Made by a program: the position numbers and the translations under genes. From NCBI GenBank assembly GCA_022825065.1, contig JAJDYR010000010.1, positions 1 through 58,183 of the forward strand: DNA of 58,183 nt, in the 5' to 3' direction. Below are positions 22,684 through 31,346 of this stretch, in pieces (positions within the stretch are counted from its first letter, which is position 1; each line of letters opens with the position of its first letter). The notes below the pieces were generated by a model, which made no database searches, had not been told where the DNA came from, and worked only from the letters and a program-made list of their open reading frames with translations. The stretch comes from a bacterium (lineage in GTDB: Bacteria > UBA8248).

Positions 22684-23102
22684 TTGTGGTCGACACATCG
22701 GCGCTCATCGCCATCATGGGCGATGAACCAGAAAGACGCGCCTTCAATGAACTGATTGAAAAGGCGGCGGTCACCTGCATCAGCGCCGCGAACCTGCTTG
22801 AAACCCGCATAATTTTATTTGCCCGATTCAATGATAGCGCCACCCTGGCATTGGACGCTTTTTTCCAAAAGAGCGGCACGACAGTCATGGAAGTGTCGCC
22901 TCGCATCGCCGATATTGCTTTTGACGCTTACAGGCGTTTTGGTAAAGGTACCGGCCACGGCGCCGCCCTGAACTATGGCGACTGCTTTTCCTACGCCCTG
23001 GCCAAGTATCTGGATGCGCCGCTCCTGTTCAAGGGGGATGACTTCTCTCAGACGGACATCCTATCGGCCATGGACGAAGCGGCCAGAAAAGAAAAAACCT
23101 GA
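22680..23102 (+). CDS. vapC: VapC-type PIN-domain ribonuclease toxin
   Basis: 140 residues with a complete PIN active site: Asp5 in VVDTSALIA, Glu41 in NLLETRI, Asp101 in LNYGDCFSYALAK and Asp120/121 in FKGDDFSQTDI. These residues bind the metal used to cut RNA in this family. Start is GTG 22680, sharing GTGA with the vapB stop. All catalytic residues are intact, so the toxin should be active unless held by VapB. The two genes look less GC-rich than their neighbours, which fits a mobile module. Confidence 0.93.
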   Translation: MIVVDTSALIAIMGDEPERRAFNELIEKAAVTCISAANLLETRIILFARFNDSATLALDAFFQKSGTTVMEVSPRIADIAFDAYRRFGKGTGHGAALNYGDCFSYALAKYLDAPLLFKGDDFSQTDILSAMDEAARKEKT

Positions 23103-23171
23103 GCGAGTTTTCTGAGTAAGCGTCGTTAGAAACGTCTCTTTCGAGGCCCCACACCCAAGGCGCGTAGCGCG

Positions 23172-23834
23172 TTAGACGTTCATCACGCGGACGAGTGGCG
23201 CGCTTTCGTGCAGGTCGATCACGTTCAGGGCCGCAAAATCCTGCTCCAGCCGGAAAAAGCTATCGAGCGGAGCGCCCAGCGCATCGCACAGTATCACCCG
23301 GTTCACCGCCGCATGGGCGCAGACGATGACGTTCTTCTCTTTCTCCCGGTCACAGATATCGCGAAACGCGGGCAAGACCCGCGCTGCAAGATCGGCCACG
23401 CACTCTCCGCCACCCGGCGGCTTGGAGTGGACGAAATTCCTGTAATGCTCGTCCAGGCGCTCGGGTTCTTTTTCCGTGAGACTTGCGTGCGTCTCCCCCT
23501 CCCAGTCGCCCAGGTGAAGCTCGGCGATATCGGGAACGATCACGGGCTCGAGGCCCAACCCCATCGCTTCGGATAGAATCTCCGCCGTCCTCACGGAGCG
23601 GGTGAGCGTGCTGGCGTAAAGGGCCGTCTCGCTTTCCATCAGCCAGCCCTTGACGCGAGCCGCCGCTTCCCGCACCTGCTTTTCGCCCTCGGCGAGGAGC
23701 GGCGCGTCGGTGCTGCCGTAGAAAAACCCCTCTTTCGAACCCTCGGCCGCGCCGTGCCTGAGCAGAAGAACGCGCGTGGTGGTTTCGGCCTTGCGCGGCA
23801 TGGAAACCGTTCTATCGGCCCGCCTTGGGTTCAC
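23172..23834 (-). CDS. Histidine phosphatase family protein
   Basis: Phosphoglycerate-mutase-like phosphatase of 220 residues (CobC/GpmB-like). The catalytic LLLRHGAAEG carries the phosphorylated His; YASTLTRSVRTAEIL gives the second Arg; the acid is in LHLGDWEG; VCAHAAVNRVIL holds the second His. GTG 23834 is supported by AGGAG seven bases upstream. The substrate cannot be inferred; alpha-ribazole phosphate or a sugar phosphate are options, but no cobalamin genes are near. Convergent with vapC. Confidence 0.85.
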   Translation of the reverse strand: MNPRRADRTVSMPRKAETTTRVLLLRHGAAEGSKEGFFYGSTDAPLLAEGEKQVREAAARVKGWLMESETALYASTLTRSVRTAEILSEAMGLGLEPVIVPDIAELHLGDWEGETHASLTEKEPERLDEHYRNFVHSKPPGGGECVADLAARVLPAFRDICDREKEKNVIVCAHAAVNRVILCDALGAPLDSFFRLEQDFAALNVIDLHESAPLVRVMNV

Positions 23835-23899
23835 GCTTTTTCTCCTACATGAAAAACAGGCGCGGAAGCCGCCTCTCGCGCCCGATTCCCGCTACGAAG

Positions 23900-24301
23900 T
23901 TATTTCGTGGCCAGCGAGATGTCGCGAACGCCCGCCTCGGAGATGAGGCCCATCACCTTGATCACGTAGCCGTAATCGAGGCGCTTGTCCGCCTTGATCG
24001 TGAGGGAGGGCTTGAACTTCCCGCTCTCGACGCCCGCTTTCAACCGGCTTTCGAGGTCATCGAGCAGCACCGTTTTCCCGTTCAGGGTGATTCGCTTCTC
24101 CACGCCGACTTCGATGAGAAACGATTTTTTCTCCACCACCTCGGCGCTCGATTCCGCTTCGGGCAGTTCGATGTCGATCCTGCGGGTGAAATCCACGAAA
24201 GAGGTGGAAACCATGAAAAAGATGAGGAGCAGGAAAACGACGTCTATGAGCGAGGTCAGCTGGAGGCTGTAGTCTTCCTCCGAATCGCCCTGAAAGCGCA
24301 T
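23900..24301 (-). CDS. exbD: ExbD/TolR-type biopolymer transport protein
   Basis: 133 residues: short cytoplasmic lead, one transmembrane helix LIDVVFLLLIFFMVSTSF holding the conserved Asp that carries protons, and a periplasmic domain of the family fold ending DISLATK. ATG 24301 overlaps the exbB stop as TGATG. Works with ExbB/TolQ-type partner to turn proton flow into motion for an outer-membrane system; no tonB, tolA or receptor gene is adjacent. Confidence 0.9.
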   Translation of the reverse strand: MRFQGDSEEDYSLQLTSLIDVVFLLLIFFMVSTSFVDFTRRIDIELPEAESSAEVVEKKSFLIEVGVEKRITLNGKTVLLDDLESRLKAGVESGKFKPSLTIKADKRLDYGYVIKVMGLISEAGVRDISLATK

Positions 24302-25125
24302 CACATATCCTCGCCTTGCGGTCTCACGCTCTCCAAGCCCTGCGCCTCGTCGTGGGGCGCATTGTCCGTGTTCTCGCCGGGTTCACCGGCTTGCGCCGCC
24401 AGATTCTGCAAAAGCGCCAGAGCGACCGATTCCATCTCGAACAGGAGGCGACCGCTGCGGGAACGAAAAAAGTGATACGCTGCCAGAGCCGGAATGCCGA
24501 TCAAAAGGCCCGCCGCCGTCGTCAAGAGCGCTTCGGATATCCCCTCCGCCACGAGGTTCGGGTTCCCCGTCCCGGCGCGGCTGATGACGTCGAAGGCGCG
24601 AATCATCCCCACGACCGTACCGAACAGACCCAGCATCGGCGCCAGGTTCGCGATGACGCCCAGGCCACGGAGGTTGCGCGACAAGACGGTCGACTCGTGC
24701 TGGCCCGCGCCGACCATGGCGCGCTCCATCTCGCCGATCCCCAGCCTCCGCCTCGCCAGGCCCGCCTTGAGAACGCGCGCGAGCGGGGAGTCGAACCGCT
24801 CACAGAGGCTGGAGGCTCCCTCGAAATCACCGCTCCGCCAGTATCTTTCCGAAGCGCTCACCAGGGCACCCGGCAGGACTTTCTTTCGCCTGAGAGAAAT
24901 GAGCCGCTCGAGCGTCACCATGAGCGCGACGACCGAGCACAGCCCCAGGGGGATCATCGTATAGCCCCCCTTCTTCAGAAGATCCCACGCCCTGGTCGTA
25001 AAGCCCCATTCGGCAAAACTCGAGGCCGCGAACGCCTGGGCAGAGGCGAGCAGCACGAAAACGCCCGCCAGACTCGCGGCGAAAACCCACTTCTCGCTTC
25101 TTGAATTTTTCGGTTCATGAAACAC
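24301..25125 (-). CDS. exbB: MotA/TolQ/ExbB proton channel family protein
   Basis: 274 residues from GTG 25125 (VFHEPKNSRSEKW), chosen because GGAG stands about eight bases upstream; the frame is open earlier but that would overlap lipB by 65 bases. There is an N-terminal hydrophobic segment resembling a signal or extra helix (VFAASLAGVFVLLASAQAFA), then the canonical three-helix ExbB core with LGVIANLAPMLGLFGTVVGM and ISEALLTTAAGLLIGIPALA. Overlaps both lipB (11 bases) and exbD, so it is the third gene of a dnaE-lipB-exbB-exbD chain. Confidence 0.9.
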   Translation of the reverse strand: MFHEPKNSRSEKWVFAASLAGVFVLLASAQAFAASSFAEWGFTTRAWDLLKKGGYTMIPLGLCSVVALMVTLERLISLRRKKVLPGALVSASERYWRSGDFEGASSLCERFDSPLARVLKAGLARRRLGIGEMERAMVGAGQHESTVLSRNLRGLGVIANLAPMLGLFGTVVGMIRAFDVISRAGTGNPNLVAEGISEALLTTAAGLLIGIPALAAYHFFRSRSGRLLFEMESVALALLQNLAAQAGEPGENTDNAPHDEAQGLESVRPQGEDM

Positions 25126-25816
25126 TTGGAAGAACTCCAACGACCCGCGCCGGGTCGGTTTCCATCGTGATGTGCGCATCGAACACGTCCGCGCAAACGG
25201 GGATCAAATCCTGCGCGAGTTCCGGCAGCGGCGGTGAATCCCCCACTAATTTTTCGAGGGAAGTCGTTCGTCCGCCCACCTCACCGCAGGGATGCATCAT
25301 CTCGAAATACCTGAGATCCGGCGATACGTTGAACGAAACCCCGTGCATCGTCACCCAGCGTCTCGCGCCCACGCCCAGGGCGAGAATTTTCTCGTCATTC
25401 ACCCAAAGGCCCGGATTTCCCGGTCTCCTCTCGGCATGAAACCCCTTGTTCTCCAGATAGCGCCGGAATACCTCCTCAAGCCGCCTGCAGTGGAGGTGCA
25501 CGTCGCGCTCCCACTCGCGGAGGTCGCAAATGGCGTAGAGCATCAACTGGCCCGGACCGTGAAAGGTCACTTCGCCGCCCCGGTTGATCCGGATGAGTGG
25601 AACATCCTCGCCGTCGACGGGCGAGCGCCTGAGAAGCACGTTCGCCTCGCTGCCCCCCTTGCCCAGCGTCATGACCGGATCGTGCTCGAGAAAGATAAAA
25701 ACATCCTCCCCGAGACGGCCCTCGGCGCGGTCGGTCCAAAGCCGCTTTTGCAGGTCCCAGGCTTCGCCGAACCCTACCCGCCCCAGATAGGCGGCCCTGA
25801 TGGACGGTTTATTCAA
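25115..25816 (-). CDS. lipB: Lipoyl(octanoyl) transferase
   Basis: Moves octanoate from acyl carrier protein to lipoyl domains of 2-oxoacid dehydrogenases and GcvH. Visible: RGGEVTFHGPGQLMLYAI (substrate pocket), a Lys in NDEKILALGVGARRWVTMHG with FNV, and the active Cys in MMHPCGEVGGRTTSL. I favour TTG 25816 (LNKPSIRAAYLGR, 233 residues) because GGGAG lies nine bases ahead and the length before YLGR is normal; an ATG at 25855 inside dnaE is the alternative. Overlaps the dnaE stop by 8 bases. No lipA nearby. Confidence 0.92.
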   Translation of the reverse strand: MNKPSIRAAYLGRVGFGEAWDLQKRLWTDRAEGRLGEDVFIFLEHDPVMTLGKGGSEANVLLRRSPVDGEDVPLIRINRGGEVTFHGPGQLMLYAICDLREWERDVHLHCRRLEEVFRRYLENKGFHAERRPGNPGLWVNDEKILALGVGARRWVTMHGVSFNVSPDLRYFEMMHPCGEVGGRTTSLEKLVGDSPPLPELAQDLIPVCADVFDAHITMETDPARVVGVLPSVS

Positions 25817-28800
25817 AACGAACGGCTCCCGCGCCCACCAGATCACCGAGTTCATCGCTCAGTTCCGCCGTCGGCGCCACCACGAACTCCCCGCCCGCCT
25901 CGATACGCACCTCCCGGTCGGGGAACCTGAGCGTGAAGTGAACGGCGCAGTTGCCCGGATGCCTCGCCAGCACCTCGCGGATGGATTGCAGGCGGTTCGG
26001 CGAGCGGCACTCGGGCTCGAGATCGACCAGTACCCTGCTCGCGCGGTTCACCTCCACCTCGGAGAGAGGTTCGATGGCGCGCACCACCACCTGAACCCCG
26101 TCGTCCGAGACCTCGGCGACGCCTTCGATGAGTACCGGCTCTTCGCTCTCGAGGAGTTCATGGCAGCTTTCGAATACGTCGGGAAACAGCGTCATTTCCG
26201 CCGTGCCGACCTGATCCTCTAGCACGAAGTTCGCCATGCGCCGGCCCGCGCGCGTGGTGCGCAGCCTCGAGGAGCGGATGAGCCCGGCCATCTTGAGCTT
26301 GCGCGCGCTCGTCACCTCGGCGAGGCGAACGGTGTCGATGTTGGCGAATCGCTCGATGACTTCTTTGTGATCATCGAGCGGGTGCCCGGAAACGTAAAAC
26401 CCCAGCACCTCGCGCTCGCTGGCGAGGCGTTCGCCGTCCTCCCACTCGGCCACCTCCGGCAGGTGCAGCGCGCTCCTGGCGGCATCCTCCCCCCCGAACA
26501 GGGAACCCTGCCCCACGGCGACGCTTTTTTGCTCGCGAATCGCGGCTTCGAGCACGATATCGAGCGATGCCGTCGCCTGCGCGCGTCCCACACCTAGAGA
26601 ATCGAAGGCGGCCGCCTTGATGAGGCTTTCGAGCGCCCGCCGGTTCAGGTGCCGGTGCTCCACGCGCCTGCAGAAATCGCCCAGGTCCCTGAACGGCCCC
26701 TCCTCGTTCCGGCTCGCCAGAACGGCGTCCACCAGCCCTTCGCCCACGTTCTTCACGGCGGCCAGGCCGAAGCGGATGGCCTCCCGCTCGACCGTGAAAT
26801 CCTTCTGGCTGGCGTTCACGTCCGGAGGGAGCACGGGGATCTTCATGCTCCGGCACTCGGCGATGTCGTTGATGACCTTGTCGGCGTTCTCCCTGTCGCA
26901 CGTGAGAAGCGCCGACATGAACTCGCGCGGATGATGCGTTTTCATATACGCCGTGCGGTAGGCGATGAGGGCGTAAGCCGCGCTGTGGCTCTTGTTGAAG
27001 CCATAGCCCGCGAACTTGTCGATCTGATCCCACAGGGACTGGACCTTTTTCCTGTCGTGGCCGCGCGCGGCGGCCCCGTCCACGAAGTCGGCCTGCTGCT
27101 CGGCCATGAGTTTCTGGCTCTTCTTTCCCATCGCCTTGCGCAGCACGTCCGCTCGTCCCAGGGAGAACCCCGCGAGCGCGTTCGAGATCTGCATGACCTG
27201 TTCCTGATAGACCATGACGCCGTAGGTGCCCTCGAGGATGGTCTGCAGCTCGTCGAAGAAATAATCGATCTGCTCGCGCCCGTGTTTCCTGTTGATGAAC
27301 GCATCCACCATGCCGCTCTCCAGCGGGCCGGGCCGGTAGAGCGCGACCATGGCGATCAGGTCCTCGAACGTCGTGGGGATGAGCTTCCTGAGATACTCGC
27401 GGATGCCCCGGCTTTCGAGCTGGAAAATGCCGGTCGTCTTGCCTTCGGCGAGCAGGCGGTACGTCGCCGCATCGTCGAGGGCCAGCGTCTCCAGATCCAG
27501 TTCACCGCCTCCGTCGCGCACGAGGTTCACGGCGCGCTCGAGTACCGTTAGCGTCTTGAGACCCAGGAAATCCATCTTGAGGAGACCGATTTCCTCGATG
27601 TCCTTCATGTCGAACTGGGTCATCATCTCGCCGCCAGAGGCCTTGTAGAGCGGCACGAAGTCGGTGAGCTTCGACGGCGCGATGACCACGCCCGCCGCGT
27701 GCGTCCCCGCATGGCGGATGTTGCCCTCGAGCTTCCGGGCCGTGCCCATCAAATCGCCCACCTTCGGGTCGCGCTCCACGGTGTCGCGCAGGCGCGGCTC
27801 TTTCTTCATCGCGTCGTCGAGGGTGATCTTGAGTTCGTTGGGAACCAGCTTCGCGATGCGGTCCACCTCGCCGTAGGGCATGTCCATGACGCGGCCCACG
27901 TCGCGCAGGACGCCCTTCGCCAGCATGCTTCCGAAGGTGATGATCTGGCACACGTTCTCGCGCCCGTATTTCTCCTGCACGTAGCGGATGACCTCATCGC
28001 GCCGGTCCATGCAGAAGTCGATGTCCACGTCGGGCGGGCTGATGCGCTCGGGGTTCAGGAACCGCTCGAAGAGAAGGGAATATCTGAGCGGGTCGATGCC
28101 CGTGATGCCCAGCGCGTAGGCGGCCAGGCTGCCCGCCGCCGAGCCACGGCCCGGGCCCACGGGGATGCCCTGCTCCTTGGCGTAGCGGATGAAGTCGGAA
28201 ACGATGAGGAAATAACCCTCGTAATTCTGGCTGTTGATGACTTCGAGTTCCATCCTGAGCCGCTCGTGGTAGCGCTCCGCCTCGGCGCCCTCGATCCCGA
28301 ACTGCGCAAGCCTGCCCGCGAGCCCCTCCTCCGCGGTGCGCCTCAGGTATTCTTTCTTGTCGGCCCCGTCGGGGGTCTGGAAATCCGGGTAGTGGGCCGC
28401 GCCGAAGGTGAACTCGAAATCGCATTGTTCGGCGATGGCGAGCGTACTGGCGAGGGCTTCGGGCACCTCGCCGAAGAGCGCCTCCATCTCCTCTGCGGTT
28501 TTGAGATAAAACTCCTCGCTCTTGATCGTCATGCGGTTGGGATCGGTCAGGGTCTTGCCCGTCTGGATGCAGATGAGCACCTCTTGGGCGCTGTGGTCTC
28601 CCTTGTCCAGATAATGCACGTCGTTGGTGGCGACGAGGGGCAGCCCCATCTCCTTCGAGAGGGCGATGACCCTCGGGATGACCTGCTTGTCCTCCTCCAT
28701 CCCGTGGTCCTGGAGTTCCAGGTAGTAGCGGCCCGGGAAGAGGTCCTTATAGAACCCGGCCGCCTCGCGCGCCGCTTCCTCGCGGCCATGCAGGAGGTGG

Positions 28801-29240
28801 TCGTTCACCTCCCCGCGCAGGCAGGCGGACGTGCAGATGAGACCCTCGGCGTGCTGGCTTATAAGTTCGCGGTCGATCCTGGGAAAATAGTACATCCCCT
28901 CGGTGAAGCCGCGCGTGACCAGTTCGCACAGGTTGTTGTAGCCCGTCTGGTTCTGGGCCAGCAACAGCATGTGGTAGGCGCGCCCCCCGCCGTTCGTGGA
29001 GCCCTTGTCGAACCGGCTGCCGGGGGCGACGTACACCTCGCAGCCGATGATCGGCTTCACGCCCGCCCTTTTCGCCGCCTCGTAGAACTTCACGGCGCCG
29101 AACATGTTCCCGTGGTCGGTAAGCGCCACCGCGGGCTGGCCGAGTTCGGCGGCGCGCTGCACCAGATCGCCGATTCGCGTGGTGCCGTCCAGGAGGCTGT
29201 ACTGGGAGTGAAGATGCAGATGAACGAATTCAGACGGCAT
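25809..29240 (-). CDS. dnaE: DNA polymerase III alpha subunit
   Basis: Replicative polymerase, 1143 residues, DnaE1 type. Order: PHP domain (HLHLHSQYSLLDGTTRIGDL at the start, NDVHYL), palm with catalytic Asp pair in PPDVDIDFCMDRRDEVI (about residue 400), fingers with FGSMLAKGVLRDVGR and YKASGGEMMTQFDM, tandem HhH with NKSHSAAYALIAYRTAYMK, and the C-terminal OB fold (VRLAEVTSARKLKMAGLIRS). The PHP residues look complete enough to keep a metal site, but proofreading activity is not shown. Leads the dnaE-lipB-exbB-exbD chain. Confidence 0.97.
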   Translation of the reverse strand: MPSEFVHLHLHSQYSLLDGTTRIGDLVQRAAELGQPAVALTDHGNMFGAVKFYEAAKRAGVKPIIGCEVYVAPGSRFDKGSTNGGGRAYHMLLLAQNQTGYNNLCELVTRGFTEGMYYFPRIDRELISQHAEGLICTSACLRGEVNDHLLHGREEAAREAAGFYKDLFPGRYYLELQDHGMEEDKQVIPRVIALSKEMGLPLVATNDVHYLDKGDHSAQEVLICIQTGKTLTDPNRMTIKSEEFYLKTAEEMEALFGEVPEALASTLAIAEQCDFEFTFGAAHYPDFQTPDGADKKEYLRRTAEEGLAGRLAQFGIEGAEAERYHERLRMELEVINSQNYEGYFLIVSDFIRYAKEQGIPVGPGRGSAAGSLAAYALGITGIDPLRYSLLFERFLNPERISPPDVDIDFCMDRRDEVIRYVQEKYGRENVCQIITFGSMLAKGVLRDVGRVMDMPYGEVDRIAKLVPNELKITLDDAMKKEPRLRDTVERDPKVGDLMGTARKLEGNIRHAGTHAAGVVIAPSKLTDFVPLYKASGGEMMTQFDMKDIEEIGLLKMDFLGLKTLTVLERAVNLVRDGGGELDLETLALDDAATYRLLAEGKTTGIFQLESRGIREYLRKLIPTTFEDLIAMVALYRPGPLESGMVDAFINRKHGREQIDYFFDELQTILEGTYGVMVYQEQVMQISNALAGFSLGRADVLRKAMGKKSQKLMAEQQADFVDGAAARGHDRKKVQSLWDQIDKFAGYGFNKSHSAAYALIAYRTAYMKTHHPREFMSALLTCDRENADKVINDIAECRSMKIPVLPPDVNASQKDFTVEREAIRFGLAAVKNVGEGLVDAVLASRNEEGPFRDLGDFCRRVEHRHLNRRALESLIKAAAFDSLGVGRAQATASLDIVLEAAIREQKSVAVGQGSLFGGEDAARSALHLPEVAEWEDGERLASEREVLGFYVSGHPLDDHKEVIERFANIDTVRLAEVTSARKLKMAGLIRSSRLRTTRAGRRMANFVLEDQVGTAEMTLFPDVFESCHELLESEEPVLIEGVAEVSDDGVQVVVRAIEPLSEVEVNRASRVLVDLEPECRSPNRLQSIREVLARHPGNCAVHFTLRFPDREVRIEAGGEFVVAPTAELSDELGDLVGAGAVRFE

Positions 29241-29420
29241 TTTTATTCCCCGGGGGCGGATTTTAACAGGGGCGTGCTTTTAATACTGGCTTGCTCTTAT
29301 TGGCATACTACTTATGGTGAAGCCCTTTCAGTTTATTTCTTTCTGCCTCTCGTTTGAAACCCCTCGCCGCCATCTCTCTTCATGCTTGCCGAGGAAAGTC
29401 ACATTCCCGCCAGCGGCGGA

Positions 29421-29786
29421 TCACCCGCCGTATCCGAACAGCCGGCTGATGAACCTGCCGGGCAACATGGCGAAGCCACCCGCGATGAAGGCGCCTATCA
29501 TCGTGCCCGTCATGAACGCCGCGTGCCTCCGCACGTTTCCCCGCCGTATCGAAACGACCGCTACTATCATGCAGAAGATCGTCCAGATCGTCAGCAGGTG
29601 AATCCAGCTGAACGCGCCGTCGTTCAGTTCGCGAATCCAGAATGACGAGACCGTGACGTAGCTCATCACAACGAGCCAGCACCAGCCGATAATACGGTGC
29701 CTGCGCGTTCCCTTCGCGGACGCCAGGTTTACGAGGCCGAGTCCGATCGCCAGCACCGCGAGAATGAAATGCGTCCATATCAGCAA
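29421..29786 (-). CDS. DUF2306-like small membrane protein
   Basis: 121 residues with about four hydrophobic segments: MLIWTHFILAVLAIGLGLVN, IIGWCWLVVMSYVTVSSFWI, LLTIWTIFCMIVAVVSI and GTMIGAFIAGGFAML. The pattern THF-x-LG-x-N-x-KGTRRHRIIGW ... FSWIHLLT ... RRGNVRRHAAFM ... GRFISRLF is that of DUF2306 membrane proteins, of unknown function, though this copy is short and begins directly at the first family segment. Downstream of the His-rich gene on the same strand with a gap of 18 bases, so possibly co-transcribed. Confidence 0.75.
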   Translation of the reverse strand: MLIWTHFILAVLAIGLGLVNLASAKGTRRHRIIGWCWLVVMSYVTVSSFWIRELNDGAFSWIHLLTIWTIFCMIVAVVSIRRGNVRRHAAFMTGTMIGAFIAGGFAMLPGRFISRLFGYGG

Positions 29787-29804
29787 GGTTTCGGTTTCCT
29801 GAGC

Positions 29805-30362
29805 CTAGTTGTTGAAATCCTTGAGCACCACAATGTCCTGCACGAGTTTCCCCATGTAGCTCAGGTCTTCGTGCATGTTCGTGTTCAGCGTGACCCTTAT
29901 CTCCAGAGCACCCTTCGGCAGTTTATCCATGAAATAAGAAGCCGCATAGAGCCTCGTCAGCTTCCTGCCGTTCAGGTACAGATGCGCGTGGCCCTCGTTG
30001 ATCTTCGAAGTCTTGTTCACCTCTTCGGGGGCGAAGCGGAAATTCTTGAGTTCCAGGAACAGGTTGAGCGCCCCCCTGGAGTGGGCGTCTTTTTCCAGGC
30101 GTATCTTCACGCCCGGGGGGTTCTTGTGGCCGGCGGGGATCACCTTTGCGGAATGCTTCATCCCGCGCGCATGACCCTTCTTCATGCCGGCCTCGCGGGG
30201 CTTGTGCATGTGATGCCCATGACCTTTCTCCCCGTGGCCGCTTTGAGCGATGTGCAGGTGGGGGTAATTCGCCTCATGGGCATGGGCGCTCACTGTCGGA
30301 AGAAGCGAAGCCAGGAAAAACAACGAAACCATTACGAGCGAGGTCGTCGATGTGGGATACAT
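29805..30362 (-). CDS. Exported His-rich protein of unknown family
   Basis: 185 residues from ATG 30362 (MYPTSTTSLV), chosen because GGGAG lies upstream and a clear Sec signal (LVMVSLFFLASLLPTVSAHA) follows. Residues about 27-70 are dense in His, Met and Lys (AHEANYPHLHIAQSGHGEKG, GHGHHMHK, GHARGMKH), a plausible soft-metal binding stretch. The rest is a compact beta-type domain: LNLFLELKNFRFAPEEVNK, NEGHAHLYLNGRKLTRLYA, ALEIRVTLNTNMHEDLSY. I recall similar periplasmic domains beside metal genes but cannot name the family. Metal binding (Cu or Ni) is inference. Confidence 0.75.
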   Translation of the reverse strand: MYPTSTTSLVMVSLFFLASLLPTVSAHAHEANYPHLHIAQSGHGEKGHGHHMHKPREAGMKKGHARGMKHSAKVIPAGHKNPPGVKIRLEKDAHSRGALNLFLELKNFRFAPEEVNKTSKINEGHAHLYLNGRKLTRLYAASYFMDKLPKGALEIRVTLNTNMHEDLSYMGKLVQDIVVLKDFNN

Positions 30363-30560
30363 TTTATTTTTACTCCCAAAGAGGATTTCATAGCGGCGAC
30401 GGACATGAAAAAGGAAAGAACGGGCTGATTTATTGTAACCTGCTGAATCTAAAGACATTAAAACTGGCGCTGCCCTATAGCTCTTACTTGCTTTTTCAGC
30501 TTGGACATCTAGAATTCCGAATAGCGCCCCATTCCAGTTCCCCGAAGAAAACCGGATAAA

Positions 30561-31310
30561 ATGCGCAAATTCCTTCTCCTGATTATTATCGTTTTTCTGG
30601 CGGGATGTAAAACTGCATCCGACGGGATTTCATCCGCCTGGTATTTCGACACGGCCGGCAGGACGACCTACCGGGACAAAGACTGGAACGTTGAGTTTTA
30701 CGACAACTGCGGCCTCCCCGAATCCTCCTCCGCCAGATGGATAACGGAGGGAAAAGAGACCTTCCTGCGCTTTACACTGAAAAACAACCAGGTGGGAGGA
30801 TGCGGCACCGATGCCGGGGCCAGGCACGGCGCACCTTATTGGGAGCGGGCTGAAATAAAACAGACTGCCTCTTTGAAAAAAGATGTGGACTATACGCTCA
30901 CCTTCAGGGTCCGGTTCGTGAAGGGATTCATCTACGAAAGAGAAGACTTTTTTCAAATGCACCAGGGTGTTCAGGGTTGCAGGGTCGGTCCTGCGTTGAT
31001 GTTCAAATTCTCGAACGGCCGCTTGATAAGCAAAATCTGGAACGAGCGTTTTACGAGGAAGGTCCACATCGATGAATTCATCGGGAAATGGATAGACGTA
31101 AAGCTGGAGATTCATTTAACGGAATCGTATTACAGCCTGTATTTCAATGAGGAAAAGATCGTGGACGAGGGAGATTTTGGTATCGAGTCATGCGGAGAGC
31201 CGCATTTCAAATTCGGGATATACCGGCCCGGCGACGAAGCGGCCACCGGCGAAAGAATCTCCATCCTGGATATCGACAAAATCAGGTTGGTGGAGATGAA
31301 GAAAAAGTGA
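30561..31310 (+). CDS. Lipoprotein with polysaccharide-lyase-like jelly-roll domain
   Basis: 249 residues. Signal peptide with lipobox FLAGC (Cys about residue 15). The remainder resembles heparin-lyase-I-like/PL7-type concanavalin A folds: ERAEIKQTASLKKDVDYTLTFRVRF, FFQMHQGVQGCRVGPALMF in the place of the usual Q-x-H strand, WIDVKLEIHLTESYYSLYFN, and FKFGIYRP near the end. The R-x-E and Q-x-H patterns are those of the catalytic groove, so lyase activity is plausible; glycan binding only is the alternative. Two Cys pairs may form disulphides. The base composition is visibly less GC-rich than that of the flanking genes, a hint of transfer. Confidence 0.65.
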   Translation: MRKFLLLIIIVFLAGCKTASDGISSAWYFDTAGRTTYRDKDWNVEFYDNCGLPESSSARWITEGKETFLRFTLKNNQVGGCGTDAGARHGAPYWERAEIKQTASLKKDVDYTLTFRVRFVKGFIYEREDFFQMHQGVQGCRVGPALMFKFSNGRLISKIWNERFTRKVHIDEFIGKWIDVKLEIHLTESYYSLYFNEEKIVDEGDFGIESCGEPHFKFGIYRPGDEAATGERISILDIDKIRLVEMKKK

Positions 31311-31346
31311 TTCTTGCCTAACCCGTTGACTTTTACAGCCTTCCAC

